Positions 1 to 9,487 of a DNA stretch of 64,000 nt are shown one piece after another; positions within the stretch are counted from its first letter, which is position 1, and every line of letters starts with the position of its first letter. Under the pieces are notes generated by a model, which made no database searches, was not told the origin of the DNA, and was given only the letters and a program-made list of their open reading frames with translations. The translations under genes and the position numbers were made by a program. Source of the DNA: Listeria booriae (GTDB lineage Bacteria; Bacillota; Bacilli; Lactobacillales; Listeriaceae); contig NZ_JNFA01000019.1 in assembly GCF_000766865.1 (NCBI RefSeq), positions 1 through 64,000 on the forward strand. Reading direction: 5' to 3'.

Positions 1-1998
1 AATGTGACGGATAAAGTGACGGTGACGGCGAACGATGTGGATACATCGGCAGTTGGAACGTACCATGTGACGTATAGTGTGACGGATTCCGACGGCAATA
101 CCACGACGAAGACGGTTACTGTAACGGTGACAAGTAATGACGCCCCGGTAATTACGGCATCGGACAAAACATTGAAAAAAGGCGCGAGCTTTGACCCAAT
201 GGTAGGCGTGACGGCGAGCGACGTGGAAGATGGGAATGTGACGGATAAAGTGACCGTGACGGCGAATGATGTAGATACATCGGTAGTTGGAACGTACCAT
301 GTGACGTATAGTGTGACGGATTCCGACGGCAATACGACAACGAAGACGATTACGGTAACGGTGACAAGTAATGATGCGCCAGTCATTACGGCATCGGACA
401 AAACATTGAAAAAAGGCGGCAGCTTTGATCCGATGGCAGGTGTATCGGCGAGTGATACGGAAGATGGCAACGTAACAAGTAGCGTGAGCGTGACGGCGAA
501 TGATGTGGATACATCAGCGGTTGGTACGTATCATGTGACGTATAGTGTGACGGATTCGGATGGCAATACCACAACGAAAACGATTACGGTGACGGTGACA
601 AGTAATGATGCACCAGTCATTGTAGCCAGCGACCAAACGATCAAAAAAGGCAAAGCCTTTGATGTGATGGCAGGCGTGAGTGCGAGTGATTTGGAAGATG
701 GTGACGTGACGAGCGGCATTACGGTAACGGCGAATGATGTCGACACGAATACCGTTGGTACGTACCACGTGACGTACAGCGTGACGGATTCCGACGGCAA
801 CACGACGACGAAAACAATCACCGTGACCATCACAAGCAACGACGCACCAACCTTCACGACAAGTGACGTCTACTTGAAAGTCGGCGACAAATTCAACCCA
901 TACGCAGGCATTACGGCGAGCGATACGGAAGATGGCGATTTGACAGACCGCATTGATATCGACAGCAGCAACGTCGATATGACGCAAGCTGGCACGTATG
1001 CCGTTGAATACAGCGTGACGGACTCCGATAACAACACAACGAAAATCACACGCCACGTCTATGTACGTACGAATGATAAGCCAGTCATTCACGCAAGCGA
1101 CCAAACATTCAAGGCAGGCGCAAGCTTCAATCCACTAGCTGGCATGTCCGCAAGTGACACCGAAGATGGCGATATCACGGCAAACGTGACCATCACAGCC
1201 AACGATGTCGATGCCAACCAAGCAGGAACGTACCATGTAACATACAGCGTGACAGATTCGGATGATAACACAACCACGAAAACAATCACGATTACTGTTT
1301 TAACAAACGAAAAACCAGTCATCACAGCCACAGATATCACACAAAAAGCCCACCGTAGCGTGGACCCAATGGCTGGCGTGACGGCAAGTGACCTAGAAGA
1401 TGGCGACTTGACAGCGAACATCAAAATTATCGCAAACGACATCAACATCGACGTGCCAGGCGACTACCATGTGACGTACAGCGTCTTAGATTCCGATGGC
1501 AACGAAACCGAAAAAACCATCACGGTAACGATTCTAAGCAATGACGCGCCTGTGATTCATGGGCAAGATGTCACGTTCAAAGCAGGAAAAGCCTTTGATC
1601 CAATGGCAGGCATAACTGCAAGTGACACCGAAGACGGCGACATCACAAGTGCCATCGAAATGACAGCGAATGACGTGAATCCAGATGTAGCTGGCGTGTA
1701 TCACGTCACTTACAGCGTGACGGATTCCGACGGCAACACAACGGAAGCAACATACGCCGTAACGGTCCTAACAAACGAAAAACCAGTCATCCACGCGACA
1801 GACCAAACACTCGCTTACGGTCAAGCCTTCGATCCAATGGCAGGTGTGACGGCAGAAGACTTAGAAGATGGCGATTTGACAGGCAGCATCAAAATCATCG
1901 CCAATGATGTGAACCCACTACAAGCAGGCATTTACCACGTGACGTATAGCGTGACAGACGCTGATGGCAATGAAACACAAATCACCATCACGGTTCTC
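1..1998 (+). repeat. Tandem 234-bp coding repeats (Ig-like modules)
   Basis: The start of one module at position 4 recurs at 238, a 234-bp period. The first modules are nearly identical at nucleotide level (long exact stretches shared by 4-237 and 238-471, including third positions). Later modules (from about 840) keep the protein pattern but use different codons (more C- and A-ending). That gradient suggests recent duplication or conversion of the N-terminal-side copies. Confidence 0.9.
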
Positions 1999-2232
1999 GT
2001 CGGTGCCCAACCTGTCGATCCAGTCATTCCAGCAGCTCCAGAAACACCAATGCAAGTAGTACCAGCACCCGTGACACCAGCCCCTGTACAAGTAGCAGAC
2101 CCTATCATTTCTAGCGTCAGCGATCCAGTACAAGAACTACCAAAGACAGGTGACACCACAACAGGCAACACTATTTTATTCGGTGGGCTATTCGCTGCAC
2201 TTGGCGCATTCTTACTACGCCGTAAAAAATAA
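1..2232 (+). CDS. LPXTG-anchored surface protein with tandem bacterial Ig-like modules (5' partial)
   Basis: The reading frame is open at the left edge, so the N-terminus, signal peptide and probably more repeats lie outside the window. The visible 743 residues are nine modules (the first cut) of about 78 residues, each beginning near NDAPVI or NEKPVI and containing xSFDPMAGVxASDxEDGD and GTYHVTYSVTDSDGNTT. This pattern fits the DUF5011/Cry22-type bacterial surface Ig-like fold. A proline-rich linker (VIPAAPETPMQ...) follows, then LPKTG encoded from 2137, a hydrophobic helix and an RRKK tail: a sortase A signal. Family knowledge suggests a wall-anchored stalk presenting a distal binding domain, or an internalin-like adhesin. 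The ligand cannot be inferred because the N-terminal part is missing. Confidence 0.93.
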   Translation, partial: NVTDKVTVTANDVDTSAVGTYHVTYSVTDSDGNTTTKTVTVTVTSNDAPVITASDKTLKKGASFDPMVGVTASDVEDGNVTDKVTVTANDVDTSVVGTYHVTYSVTDSDGNTTTKTITVTVTSNDAPVITASDKTLKKGGSFDPMAGVSASDTEDGNVTSSVSVTANDVDTSAVGTYHVTYSVTDSDGNTTTKTITVTVTSNDAPVIVASDQTIKKGKAFDVMAGVSASDLEDGDVTSGITVTANDVDTNTVGTYHVTYSVTDSDGNTTTKTITVTITSNDAPTFTTSDVYLKVGDKFNPYAGITASDTEDGDLTDRIDIDSSNVDMTQAGTYAVEYSVTDSDNNTTKITRHVYVRTNDKPVIHASDQTFKAGASFNPLAGMSASDTEDGDITANVTITANDVDANQAGTYHVTYSVTDSDDNTTTKTITITVLTNEKPVITATDITQKAHRSVDPMAGVTASDLEDGDLTANIKIIANDINIDVPGDYHVTYSVLDSDGNETEKTITVTILSNDAPVIHGQDVTFKAGKAFDPMAGITASDTEDGDITSAIEMTANDVNPDVAGVYHVTYSVTDSDGNTTEATYAVTVLTNEKPVIHATDQTLAYGQAFDPMAGVTAEDLEDGDLTGSIKIIANDVNPLQAGIYHVTYSVTDADGNETQITITVLVGAQPVDPVIPAAPETPMQVVPAPVTPAPVQVADPIISSVSDPVQELPKTGDTTTGNTILFGGLFAALGAFLLRRKK

Positions 2233-2314
2233 AGATAGTAGAGCAACAGAAGTTAATGTCTGCTTTATGGCGAATAACATACCAAAATTGGGGCGCCGTA
2301 CGCGCTCATATGTA

Positions 2315-2362
2315 AAAAATACGTATCCAAAATCTAATTTCAGATTTTGGGTACGTATTTTT
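2315..2362. terminator. Bidirectional intrinsic terminator between the adhesin and the amidase
   Basis: A near-perfect 21-bp inverted repeat (arms 2315-2335 and 2342-2362, one G-T pair, 6-nt loop) has A-rich and T-rich flanks. It can stop the plus-strand adhesin transcript and the convergent minus-strand amidase transcript. Confidence 0.9.
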
Positions 2363-2434
2363 CTAGGATAGAAAACTTTTTGCCGCATCCATTTTGCGGT
2401 TTTTCATGTCTAAACAAGCCTGTTTTAGCATTTT

Positions 2435-3718
2435 TTATTTAAAATAATTACTCAAGCCATCATAAATGGAATCGGCGACTTTTTCGCGGAAGCCTGATGA
2501 GTTTAGTTGCTGTTCGTCGATGCTAGAGCTTAGGTAGCCAAGTTCTAGTAGGACGGATGGTTGTGTGTTTTCGCGAAGCACGTAGAAATCGCCAGAGCGT
2601 GTGCCGCGGTTCTTGCTTGATAAATTGCTTGCTAAACTTGCATTGATGCTGTCTGCCAAGCTTTGGTCTTTGTTTTTGTAATAATAGGTTGTTTGACCGT
2701 TGACGCTGGTGTTGTTCGCATCTGGTACCGAGTCGAAATGAAGCGATATGAATGCGTCTGCGTTGTATTTCTCGGCTTTTTGGGCGCGTTCTTTGAGTGA
2801 AATGTACTCGTCGGAATCGCGTGTTAGAATAACTTTTGCACCGCTTTGTTCTAGGCGTTTTGCAACGGCTTTGGCGGTTTTTAAGGTTGCTTTTTTCTCG
2901 ACTGTGCCGTTTTGGCCTTGTGCGCCTGGATCGTTTCCGCCGTGACCTGGGTCAATGACGATGGTTGCTTCGGCGAGCGATGTTGTTTTGGCTTTCGGTG
3001 CGCTCTTTGTTTTGGAGCTAGATACATCGACTACCCAGTTGGCAACGTAGCCTTTCGTGCCGGATGCTGTTGTGATTTGGTACCAATCACCTTGTACGCC
3101 TTCTATGTCGTATACGGTTCCTGCGTCGGCTTTTTCGACGGATTTGCTGTTACGGCCTGGGCCTGAACGGATGTTAGTGCCATTCGAGCGGATAGTGACC
3201 GTTTGTAAGCTGCTACTAGATTCTTTGGTTGCGGATTCTTGCATTTTAATGAATGATGAGTTGACCCATGCTGACTGACCTTGGTATTGAATTTGTGTCC
3301 AGCCATTGGATTGTGTTGAAACTGTGATTTGATCCCCATTTTTTAATGTGCCTAGTATGGTGCTGTTGGTTGATGGTTTGCTACGAACGTTGAGGCTGCC
3401 GTCGCTTGTAACGGTTGCTAAACTATTACTAGAAGCACTGACATCCACGTTTTCAACGAGCCAGCTAGCGACATAACCGCTTTGGCCATTACTTAGGCGA
3501 ACTTTGTACCATTTATTTTCTTCATCAATGACGTTTAAAATCTCATTCTTTCTGACTTGAGATGTGACGTCAAAAGCGAGTCCGGGTCCGCTTCTTACAT
3601 TTAATACCTCGGCTTTTACTTGTACTGTGTTGGCGTTAGCCATTGCGATTGTCGACAAAATACCTGCCGCAATGAGTAAACAAGAAAGCAAGGTAATAAA
3701 CAGGAACTTATTTTTCAT
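2435..3718 (-). CDS. N-acetylmuramoyl-L-alanine amidase with three SH3b domains
   Basis: A secreted autolysin-type enzyme that cleaves the amide bond between MurNAc and the stem peptide. The 427 residues start with a signal peptide or anchor (MKNKFLFITLLSCLLIAAGI). Three bacterial SH3 domains follow (about 33-90, 102-157, 172-232), each with NVRSGPG- or NVRSKPS-like motifs and GYVASW/AWVNSS/GYVANW. A Ser/Lys-rich linker leads to an Amidase_3 domain (about 250-425). Likely zinc or catalytic residues are H259 (DPGHGG), E274, H327 (SLHFDS) and E392 (LLELGYLS). SH3b modules usually bind wall peptide. It lies upstream of hisS on the opposite strand, as in Listeria. The start codon follows a GGTGGTG-type ribosome site. 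Confidence 0.92.
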   Translation of the reverse strand: MKNKFLFITLLSCLLIAAGILSTIAMANANTVQVKAEVLNVRSGPGLAFDVTSQVRKNEILNVIDEENKWYKVRLSNGQSGYVASWLVENVDVSASSNSLATVTSDGSLNVRSKPSTNSTILGTLKNGDQITVSTQSNGWTQIQYQGQSAWVNSSFIKMQESATKESSSSLQTVTIRSNGTNIRSGPGRNSKSVEKADAGTVYDIEGVQGDWYQITTASGTKGYVANWVVDVSSSKTKSAPKAKTTSLAEATIVIDPGHGGNDPGAQGQNGTVEKKATLKTAKAVAKRLEQSGAKVILTRDSDEYISLKERAQKAEKYNADAFISLHFDSVPDANNTSVNGQTTYYYKNKDQSLADSINASLASNLSSKNRGTRSGDFYVLRENTQPSVLLELGYLSSSIDEQQLNSSGFREKVADSIYDGLSNYFK

Positions 3719-3828
3719 TTTGACACCACCTATACCCCTAAAAAAATATCTACTACCAAAAGATTATCATAAAACGCTGCAATAGGAAACATTAAACCTG
3801 CTTTTTTACGATTATTTTAAAAACGTTA

Positions 3829-3857
3829 TTGACTTTCAAGACAAATTCTAGTAGTCT
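3829..3857 (+). promoter_or_regulatory. Sigma-A promoter of the hisS-aspS T-box transcript
   Basis: The -35 TTGACT (3829-3834) and the -10 TAGTCT (3852-3857) are separated by 17 bp, just upstream of the T-box stem I. Confidence 0.6.
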
Positions 3858-3861
3858 TAAT

Positions 3862-4138
3862 GGTAATTAATAAATGACCGATGACGGAGAAAAGTATGGC
3901 AGGCATTTGCTAAAGCAGAGAGATAGACCCTAGGGCTGAGAGGTTTATCAATAGTTGAAATCGCCAGAAGGACACTCCAGAGGATCTTTGCTGAAAAAGC
4001 CACCGTGCTTAGTAAGTAAAGACGTTGACAGGCGTTAACTGTTTTGAGTGGGGGAATTTTTCCTCAATTTAGGGTGGTACCACGGGTTAACTCTCGTCCC
4101 TTGTTTTATTAAGTTAAGACAAGGGGCGGGAGTTTTTT
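3862..4138 (+). promoter_or_regulatory. T-box riboswitch of hisS-aspS
   Basis: The leader carries the T-box sequence AGGGTGGTACCACGGG from 4071 and a terminator whose arms are about 4090-4104 and 4119-4133, followed by a T6 run. In stem I the lower helix GGAG (3886-3889) pairs with CTCC (3975-3978) and the upper helix GGC (3898-3900) with GCC (3963-3965). This leaves AAAAGTAT and AGAAGGACA as the two sides of the specifier loop. The canonical specifier position reads GAC (Asp, 3971-3973), and CAC (His) overlaps at 3973-3975. Uncharged tRNA should favour antitermination and raise hisS-aspS expression. Confidence 0.93.
4089..4137 (+). terminator. T-box terminator hairpin upstream of hisS
   Basis: ACTCTCGTCCCTTGT pairs with ACAAGGGGCGGGAGT (two G-U pairs), followed by TTTTTT. 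The 5' arm overlaps the end of the antiterminator, as expected for a T-box switch. Confidence 0.9.
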
Positions 4139-4184
4139 GATATCCGGCTGTTGACGCTTTTTAGTGAAATAGGAGGGAATTGGC

Positions 4185-5462
4185 ATGCAAATGAAGTTAC
4201 CAAGAGGAACGCGCGATATTTTACCTGGAGAAGTAGAGAAATGGCATTATGTTGAACGTGTTTTCCAATCAATCTGTGAAAGATTCCAATATGAAGAAAT
4301 CAGAACACCGATTTTTGAGCATACCGAGTTATTCCAACGCGGTGTTGGCGATACGACTGATATTGTGTCCAAAGAGATGTATACATTTGAGGATAAGAAA
4401 AATCGGAGCTTGACGCTGCGTCCGGAAGGTACAGCTTCTGTGGTGCGTGCTTTTGTGGAGCATAAGCTTTTTGGTCAGGTGAATCAGCCGGTGAAATTGT
4501 ATTATTCTGGACCGATGTTCCGCTATGAACGTCCGCAAGGCGCGAGACAACGCCAGTTTACGCAAATGGGGCTTGAGGCGCTAGGCAGTAATGATCCGGC
4601 GATTGATGCAGAAATTATTTCGCTAGCCATGGCGTTTTATAAGGAACTTGGTTTGGAAAATATCGAACTGGTTATTAATAGTTTAGGGGACAAAGAAAGC
4701 CGTGCCAAACATAAAGAGGCATTAGTGGCCCACTTTGAACCGCGGATTGATGAGTTTTGTGCGGATTGTCAAGTACGTTTGCACAAAAATCCGTTGCGCA
4801 TTTTGGATTGTAAAGTGGATCATGCACACCCGTTAATTGCGACGGCACCTTCAATTTTGAAATTTTTAAATGAAGAGTCGACCGCTTATTTTGAAAAAGT
4901 AAAAACGTATCTGGATGCGCTTGGTATCGCGTACACGGTTGATCCGACGCTCGTTCGTGGTTTGGATTACTATAATCATACGACATTTGAAATCATGAGT
5001 ACTGCGGAAGGATTTGGCGCGAAGTCAACGCTTTGTGGTGGTGGTCGTTATCATGGTTTGGTGCAAGAATTTGATGGCCCGGAAACACCAGGAATTGGTT
5101 TTGGCCTTGGTGTGGAGCGTCTTTTTGCGGCGCTAGATGTCGAAGGGATTGAACTGCCGATTGCACATGATTTGGATTGCTACGTGATTACGGCGACGGA
5201 AAGTGCAGAAGTAACGGCTGTTTCCATCGTAAACACGTTGCGCCTAAACGGTTTTAGCGTGGAGAAAGACTACATGGGTCGTAAAATGAAAGGCCAACTA
5301 AAAGACGCTGATCGCAAAAATGCTCGTTTTACAATGATTCTTGGTGATACAGAAATCGAAAATAACGTATGCCAATTGAAAAACATGCAAACCGGTGAAC
5401 AAACAGAAATACAGCTAGATGATATTGTGGCTGGCTTACAACAATTAAAGGGGGATAAATAA
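4185..5462 (+). CDS. hisS: Histidine--tRNA ligase
   Basis: A class II aminoacyl-tRNA synthetase charging tRNA-His; 425 residues, normal for the family. Visible motifs are the N-terminal [10 protein letters not shown], motif 2 ([14 protein letters not shown]), the HisA motif [14 protein letters not shown] and motif 3 (GFGLGVERL). A C-terminal anticodon-binding domain follows. The start ATG has a strong AGGAGG site at 4171-4177. The stop overlaps the aspS start (TAATG), so translation is probably coupled. Confidence 0.98.
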   Translation: MQMKLPRGTRDILPGEVEKWHYVERVFQSICERFQYEEIRTPIFEHTELFQRGVGDTTDIVSKEMYTFEDKKNRSLTLRPEGTASVVRAFVEHKLFGQVNQPVKLYYSGPMFRYERPQGARQRQFTQMGLEALGSNDPAIDAEIISLAMAFYKELGLENIELVINSLGDKESRAKHKEALVAHFEPRIDEFCADCQVRLHKNPLRILDCKVDHAHPLIATAPSILKFLNEESTAYFEKVKTYLDALGIAYTVDPTLVRGLDYYNHTTFEIMSTAEGFGAKSTLCGGGRYHGLVQEFDGPETPGIGFGLGVERLFAALDVEGIELPIAHDLDCYVITATESAEVTAVSIVNTLRLNGFSVEKDYMGRKMKGQLKDADRKNARFTMILGDTEIENNVCQLKNMQTGEQTEIQLDDIVAGLQQLKGDK

Positions 5463-7231
5463 TGAAGAAACGAACGTTATATTGCGGAGAAGTAACAGAA
5501 AAACAAATTGATGAAAAAGTAACATTACATGGCTGGGTACAAAAACGCCGTGATTTAGGTGGACTTATTTTCATTGATTTGCGCGATCGTGAAGGATTAG
5601 TCCAAGTCGTTTTCAATCCAGATTTTTCAGCAGAAGCATTAGCGATTGCAGAATCTGTTCGTAATGAATTCGTTGTGACGGTCGTTGGGACGGTGGCAGC
5701 AAGAAGTGAAGGCGCGGTAAACGATAAGTTGGCAACAGGTCGCATTGAAATTTTAGCGGAGGAAATTGAAGTCTTAAATGCTTCGAAAACACCGCCGTTT
5801 TACATTGAAGATGGCGTGAACGTATCGGATGAATTGCGTTTGAAATATCGTTATTTAGACTTGCGACGCCCAGAAATGAACCAGATTTTCCAAATGCGTC
5901 ACACGGCAACGAAAACATTCCGCCAAAAATTAGATCAAATGGGCTTCTTCGATATTGAAACACCTTATTTGACAAAAAGTACACCAGAAGGCGCGCGTGA
6001 TTATTTAGTTCCGAGTCGCGTATATCCGGGTAATTTCTATGCGCTACCACAATCACCACAAATTTTGAAACAATTATTGATGTCTGCTGGTTTCGATAAA
6101 TATTATCAAATCGTGCGTTGTTTCCGCGATGAAGATTTACGTGGCGACCGTCAACCAGAATTCACTCAAATCGATTTAGAAACTAGTTTCCTAACAAAAG
6201 AAGAAATTCAAGAGATTACAGAAGAAATGCTAGTAGCGGTTGTAGAAGCAACAAAAGGAATCAAAATCGAGCAACCATTCCCACGCATGACATATGCAGA
6301 AGCAATGAACCGTTTCGGTAGCGATAAACCAGATGTTCGTTTCGGTCTAGAATTACAAAACATGGCAGAAGCTGTAGCCAATGTTGATTTTAAAGTGTTT
6401 ACAAATGCGCTTGAAAGCCGCGGCGAAGTAAAAGCAATTAATGCCAAACAAGCGGCAGCGAAATATTCTCGTAAAGATATTGATGCGTTAGGCGAATTTG
6501 TTGGTAGATATGGCGCCAAAGGCCTTGCTTGGATGAAAGTCGAAGAAGATGGTTTTAAAGGACCGATTGCCAAGTTCTTCACGCCAGAAAACCAAGAAGC
6601 GGTAGCAAGTGCGCTAAATGCCGAAGCTGGCGACTTATTATTATTTGTTGCGGACAAAGCCGAAGTTGTTGCGGCATCACTCGGAGCGTTACGCCAAAAA
6701 TTAGGACAAGAATTAGAACTAATCAATCAAGAAGAACTGGCTTTTCTTTGGGTAACAGACTGGCCGTTGTTTGAATATGATGAAGAAGCAGGCCGTTTCG
6801 TATCAGCCCATCATCCATTCACAATGCCTCAAGATGCGTCATTACTTGAAACAGCACCAGAAAAAGCGATGGCAGAAGCATATGACATCGTCTTGAACGG
6901 TTATGAAATTGGCGGCGGCTCCTTACGTATTTACAAAAAAGAAATGCAACAACAAATGTTCCGCGCACTAGGCTTCACGGACGAAGAGGCGACAGAGCAG
7001 TTTGGTTTCCTATTAGAAGCATTGGACCTTGGAACACCACCACACGGCGGAATTGCATTAGGTTTAGACCGCATCATCATGATTCTTGCAGGACGCACAA
7101 ACTTGCGCGACACCATTGCATTCCCTAAAACAGGAAGTGCGGCAGACCCGCTAACAAATGCACCGAGCGAAGTAAGCGCAGCCCAGTTAGCAGAATTAGC
7201 GCTAGCGATTGAAGCGAAAAAACAAGACTAA
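5462..7231 (+). CDS. aspS: Aspartate--tRNA ligase
   Basis: A class IIb aspartyl-tRNA synthetase of 589 residues. It has an N-terminal OB-fold anticodon domain ([21 protein letters not shown]), a catalytic core ([20 protein letters not shown]), the bacterial GAD insertion in the middle, and motif 3 ([14 protein letters not shown]). The start overlaps the hisS stop by one base. It is the second gene of the T-box operon and is followed by a strong terminator. Confidence 0.98.
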   Translation: MKKRTLYCGEVTEKQIDEKVTLHGWVQKRRDLGGLIFIDLRDREGLVQVVFNPDFSAEALAIAESVRNEFVVTVVGTVAARSEGAVNDKLATGRIEILAEEIEVLNASKTPPFYIEDGVNVSDELRLKYRYLDLRRPEMNQIFQMRHTATKTFRQKLDQMGFFDIETPYLTKSTPEGARDYLVPSRVYPGNFYALPQSPQILKQLLMSAGFDKYYQIVRCFRDEDLRGDRQPEFTQIDLETSFLTKEEIQEITEEMLVAVVEATKGIKIEQPFPRMTYAEAMNRFGSDKPDVRFGLELQNMAEAVANVDFKVFTNALESRGEVKAINAKQAAAKYSRKDIDALGEFVGRYGAKGLAWMKVEEDGFKGPIAKFFTPENQEAVASALNAEAGDLLLFVADKAEVVAASLGALRQKLGQELELINQEELAFLWVTDWPLFEYDEEAGRFVSAHHPFTMPQDASLLETAPEKAMAEAYDIVLNGYEIGGGSLRIYKKEMQQQMFRALGFTDEEATEQFGFLLEALDLGTPPHGGIALGLDRIIMILAGRTNLRDTIAFPKTGSAADPLTNAPSEVSAAQLAELALAIEAKKQD

Positions 7232-7234
7232 TAT

Positions 7235-7287
7235 AAAAAAAGAGAGATGTTATTCCAAGTTAATATTGGGAATAACATCTCTTTTTT
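7235..7287. terminator. Bidirectional terminator after aspS
   Basis: An inverted repeat (AGAGAGATGTTATTCC and its complement) is flanked by A and T runs. It ends aspS on the plus strand and the small unknown gene on the minus strand, whose stop codon lies in the T run. Confidence 0.93.
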
Positions 7288-7660
7288 AATTTACCGACGT
7301 ATCAATCATTGTAACTTCTACATCGTTTGCTAAAATACCAGTGTTCGTTTCGTTCGACCAAAATGGGCCTTCTAGTGTTTTCTTTTCTTTGTTGCTCAGT
7401 TTATGCTTATCATAAAATCTAGCTTCTACGCTATAGCGATTACCGACTTTGACTGAATCCCATTGTGATTCATCCAAATCGAGCTTAATCTTTTTGTTTC
7501 CTGCTCCTTCAATGTTTCCTGAAATGGAATTGTCGTCATTCTTTTGCGTGACAAGAAAGTTAAACGAAACATCGATTGGAGAAGAAGAATTATGCAGAAA
7601 ATAATAACCTCCTGCTAAAAACACAATCGCGATAATTGTAAAAAAGGGGATCTTTCGCAT
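7286..7660 (-). CDS. Small membrane-anchored or exported protein of unknown function
   Basis: 124 residues with a hydrophobic N-terminal segment (IIAIVFLAGGYYFL, about 9-22) after a basic start (MRKIPFF), so it is probably anchored and faces outside. There is no cysteine lipobox. The remainder is charged, lysine-rich and predicted beta-like; I recognise no domain. It lies convergent to aspS and downstream of glnK, separated by about 137 bp. It has a plausible ribosome site (GGAGAG) before the ATG. Its function is not assigned. Confidence 0.75.
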   Translation of the reverse strand: MRKIPFFTIIAIVFLAGGYYFLHNSSSPIDVSFNFLVTQKNDDNSISGNIEGAGNKKIKLDLDESQWDSVKVGNRYSVEARFYDKHKLSNKEKKTLEGPFWSNETNTGILANDVEVTMIDTSVN

Positions 7661-7797
7661 CTTTATCTATCTCTCCTTCGTATATAAACAGCCATTAGCT
7701 ACTTCTACATTATAAGCGCTGTTTTTCAATTCGTGAAGGGGAAAAGGCGAATTCTCATTGTATTTTTAGAATTAATCGCGATTTGCTGTGATTACTC

Positions 7798-8169
7798 TCA
7801 TTTTGGATGGTCTTGGAGGGCATCAACCCCGCGTTCTCCCGTGCTAATTTTAACGACTTCAGCTAGTGGATAAATAAAGACTTTACCATCACCTGGTTCG
7901 CCAGTGCGCAACGTTTTCTTGACAACTTCTAAAACATCTTCGACAGGAACGGTACTCACGACAATCTCGATTTTCATTCGTTCGTGAATATTATTTTCTT
8001 TCTTCTTGCCGCGATAAAGTTCAATCAGCCCTTTTTCAAGACCAGTTCCGAGCGCTTTTGTAACAGTTAGACCGCTGACGCCGATTTCTGCTAGCGCTTT
8101 TTGGAATTCGTAAAAGCGGTTAGGACGCGTAATAATTTCTATTTTTGTTAAGTTTGACAATAAAATCAC
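7798..8169 (-). CDS. glnK: PII-family nitrogen regulatory protein
   Basis: A trimeric 2-oxoglutarate/ATP sensor that normally docks on AmtB. The 123 residues contain KIEIITRPNRF at the N-terminus, a T-loop with GLIELYRG (Tyr52, position of the classic uridylylated tyrosine) and the nucleotide-binding GDGKVFIYPL segment. It follows amtB by three bases with a GGGGTGA ribosome site, so the two are co-transcribed. In Bacillus the homologue acts without uridylylation; whether this tyrosine is modified is unknown. Confidence 0.95.
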   Translation of the reverse strand: MILLSNLTKIEIITRPNRFYEFQKALAEIGVSGLTVTKALGTGLEKGLIELYRGKKKENNIHERMKIEIVVSTVPVEDVLEVVKKTLRTGEPGDGKVFIYPLAEVVKISTGERGVDALQDHPK

Positions 8170-8172
8170 CCC

Positions 8173-9378
8173 TTAATCATGATAGGCTTTTTCGCCGTGA
8201 AGCGTTAAGTCTAGCCCTTTGAATTCTTGTTCTTCGTTTACTCTGATAGGTATGAATATTTTGATAACATAAATAATGACTGTCGTAACGACTGCAACAA
8301 AGAGGACCGTTGAACCGATTGCGATGGCTTGTTTGAGTAGTAAGCCTGGATTGCCGTAGAATAAACCGTCTGCGCCAAGCTCGTTAATTTTTGTAGTGGC
8401 GAAAAGACCTGTTGCAAGCCCACCCCAAATGCCGCCGATACCGTGAAGGCCAAAAGCATCTAGTGCATCATCGTATTTGACTTTTCCTTTGAGCCAGAAA
8501 ACACCCCAGAAACAAATCGCACCGCCGATAAAACCGATTAAGAGGGAGCTGCCAACTGTTACAAATCCTGCGCCTGGTGTGATGGAGACAAGACCTGCAA
8601 TGGCTCCTGAAATCGTGCCGAGCATCGTTGGCTTTTTATTGACCATCCATTCCACTGCGACCCAACCAATCATGCCTGCTGCCGCCGCTGTATTTGTATT
8701 GACGAACGCTGCCATCGCTACATTATCAATCGTTAACGCGCTACCAACATTAAAACCATACCAACCAAACCATACGAGAATACCACCAATCAAAGCAAGC
8801 GGTAGATTATGAGGAGAGGAGTTCTCGGCTTCTTTACGTCGCCCAATAATGATAGCCAACACAAGACCAGTAACCCCAGAACTAATATGAACCACGTTCC
8901 CACCTGCGAAATCAAGCGCCCCAAGTTCACGCAACCAACCACCGTCGCCCCAAACCCAGTGAGCAACTGGCGCATAAACGAGCAATGACCACAAAATAAT
9001 AAAAATTAAGTATGCCGCAAAATTCATTCGTTCTGCGAAAGCCCCTGAAATAATTGCTACTGTTAAAATCGCGAATGTCATTTGAAACATCATGAAGAGT
9101 ATGTGTGGAATCGCATCGGAATACGTTGCATTGGCATCAAAACCGACACCGTGTAAGAACGTCCAATCGAAACTACCAATAAAAGCATTTCCTGGCGCAA
9201 AAGCGAGGGAGTAGCCGACAATGACCCAAAGAATCGAAATAAGCGCCATTGAACTAAAGCTATACATCGCTGTACTAAGCACATTCTTGCTGCGAACCAT
9301 TCCTCCATAAAATAAAGCTATCCCTGGCGTCATTAACCAAACAAGCAAGGTACAGAAAAACATAAATACGGCTTCCAT
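8173..9378 (-). CDS. amtB: Ammonium transporter
   Basis: An Amt/Rh-family ammonium channel of 401 residues with about 11 membrane helices. The conserved pore histidines lie in NVVHISSGVTGL and GLHGIGGIWGG, and the LALIGGILVWFGWYGFNVGS signature is present. It is the first gene of the amtB-glnK operon. The start codon has an AAAGGAG site. Two GlnR/TnrA-type boxes lie upstream, one abutting the ribosome site, so expression is probably tied to nitrogen supply. Confidence 0.97.
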   Translation of the reverse strand: MEAVFMFFCTLLVWLMTPGIALFYGGMVRSKNVLSTAMYSFSSMALISILWVIVGYSLAFAPGNAFIGSFDWTFLHGVGFDANATYSDAIPHILFMMFQMTFAILTVAIISGAFAERMNFAAYLIFIILWSLLVYAPVAHWVWGDGGWLRELGALDFAGGNVVHISSGVTGLVLAIIIGRRKEAENSSPHNLPLALIGGILVWFGWYGFNVGSALTIDNVAMAAFVNTNTAAAAGMIGWVAVEWMVNKKPTMLGTISGAIAGLVSITPGAGFVTVGSSLLIGFIGGAICFWGVFWLKGKVKYDDALDAFGLHGIGGIWGGLATGLFATTKINELGADGLFYGNPGLLLKQAIAIGSTVLFVAVVTTVIIYVIKIFIPIRVNEEQEFKGLDLTLHGEKAYHD

Positions 9379-9394
9379 GTGCCACTCTCCTTTT

Positions 9395-9411
9395 TGCTAG
9401 ATAATCTAACA
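9395..9411 (-). promoter_or_regulatory. Proximal GlnR/TnrA-type operator of amtB
   Basis: On the minus strand this reads TGTTAGATTATCTAGCA, one base off the TGTNA-N7-TNACA consensus. It directly abuts the amtB Shine-Dalgarno, downstream of the likely start of transcription. That is a position suited to repression. Confidence 0.7.
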
Positions 9412-9426
9412 TTAATATTTTGTTTA

Positions 9427-9461
9427 TGTGATAATAATACTGCAAACTGAAAATAAAGCAA
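9427..9461 (-). promoter_or_regulatory. Probable amtB promoter
   Basis: On the minus strand a -35-like TTGCTT (9456-9461) and a -10-like TATTAT (9434-9439) are separated by 16 bp. They lie between the two GlnR/TnrA-type boxes. Confidence 0.45.
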
Positions 9462-9487
9462 GCTATTTTAACTGAAAATTTAAATTT

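Noticed and set aside
152..1448. Several overlapping reverse-strand frames of 60-196 residues under the Ig repeats
   Set aside because: They recur with the 234-bp period, lack ribosome sites and give low-complexity proteins. They are shadows of the repeat composition.
1..1998. Direct repeats that might be taken for a CRISPR-like or satellite array
   Set aside because: The period is 234 bp, the reading frame is open throughout, and the units encode Ig-like modules with no spacers.
2382..2400. Second hairpin CCGCA/TGCGG with a T5 tail before the amidase end
   Set aside because: Only five pairs; the 21-bp terminator just upstream explains termination for both genes.
9466..9480. CodY-like motif near amtB
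   Set aside because: About 11 of 15 bases match, which AT-rich DNA gives often. The GlnR-type boxes are far stronger.
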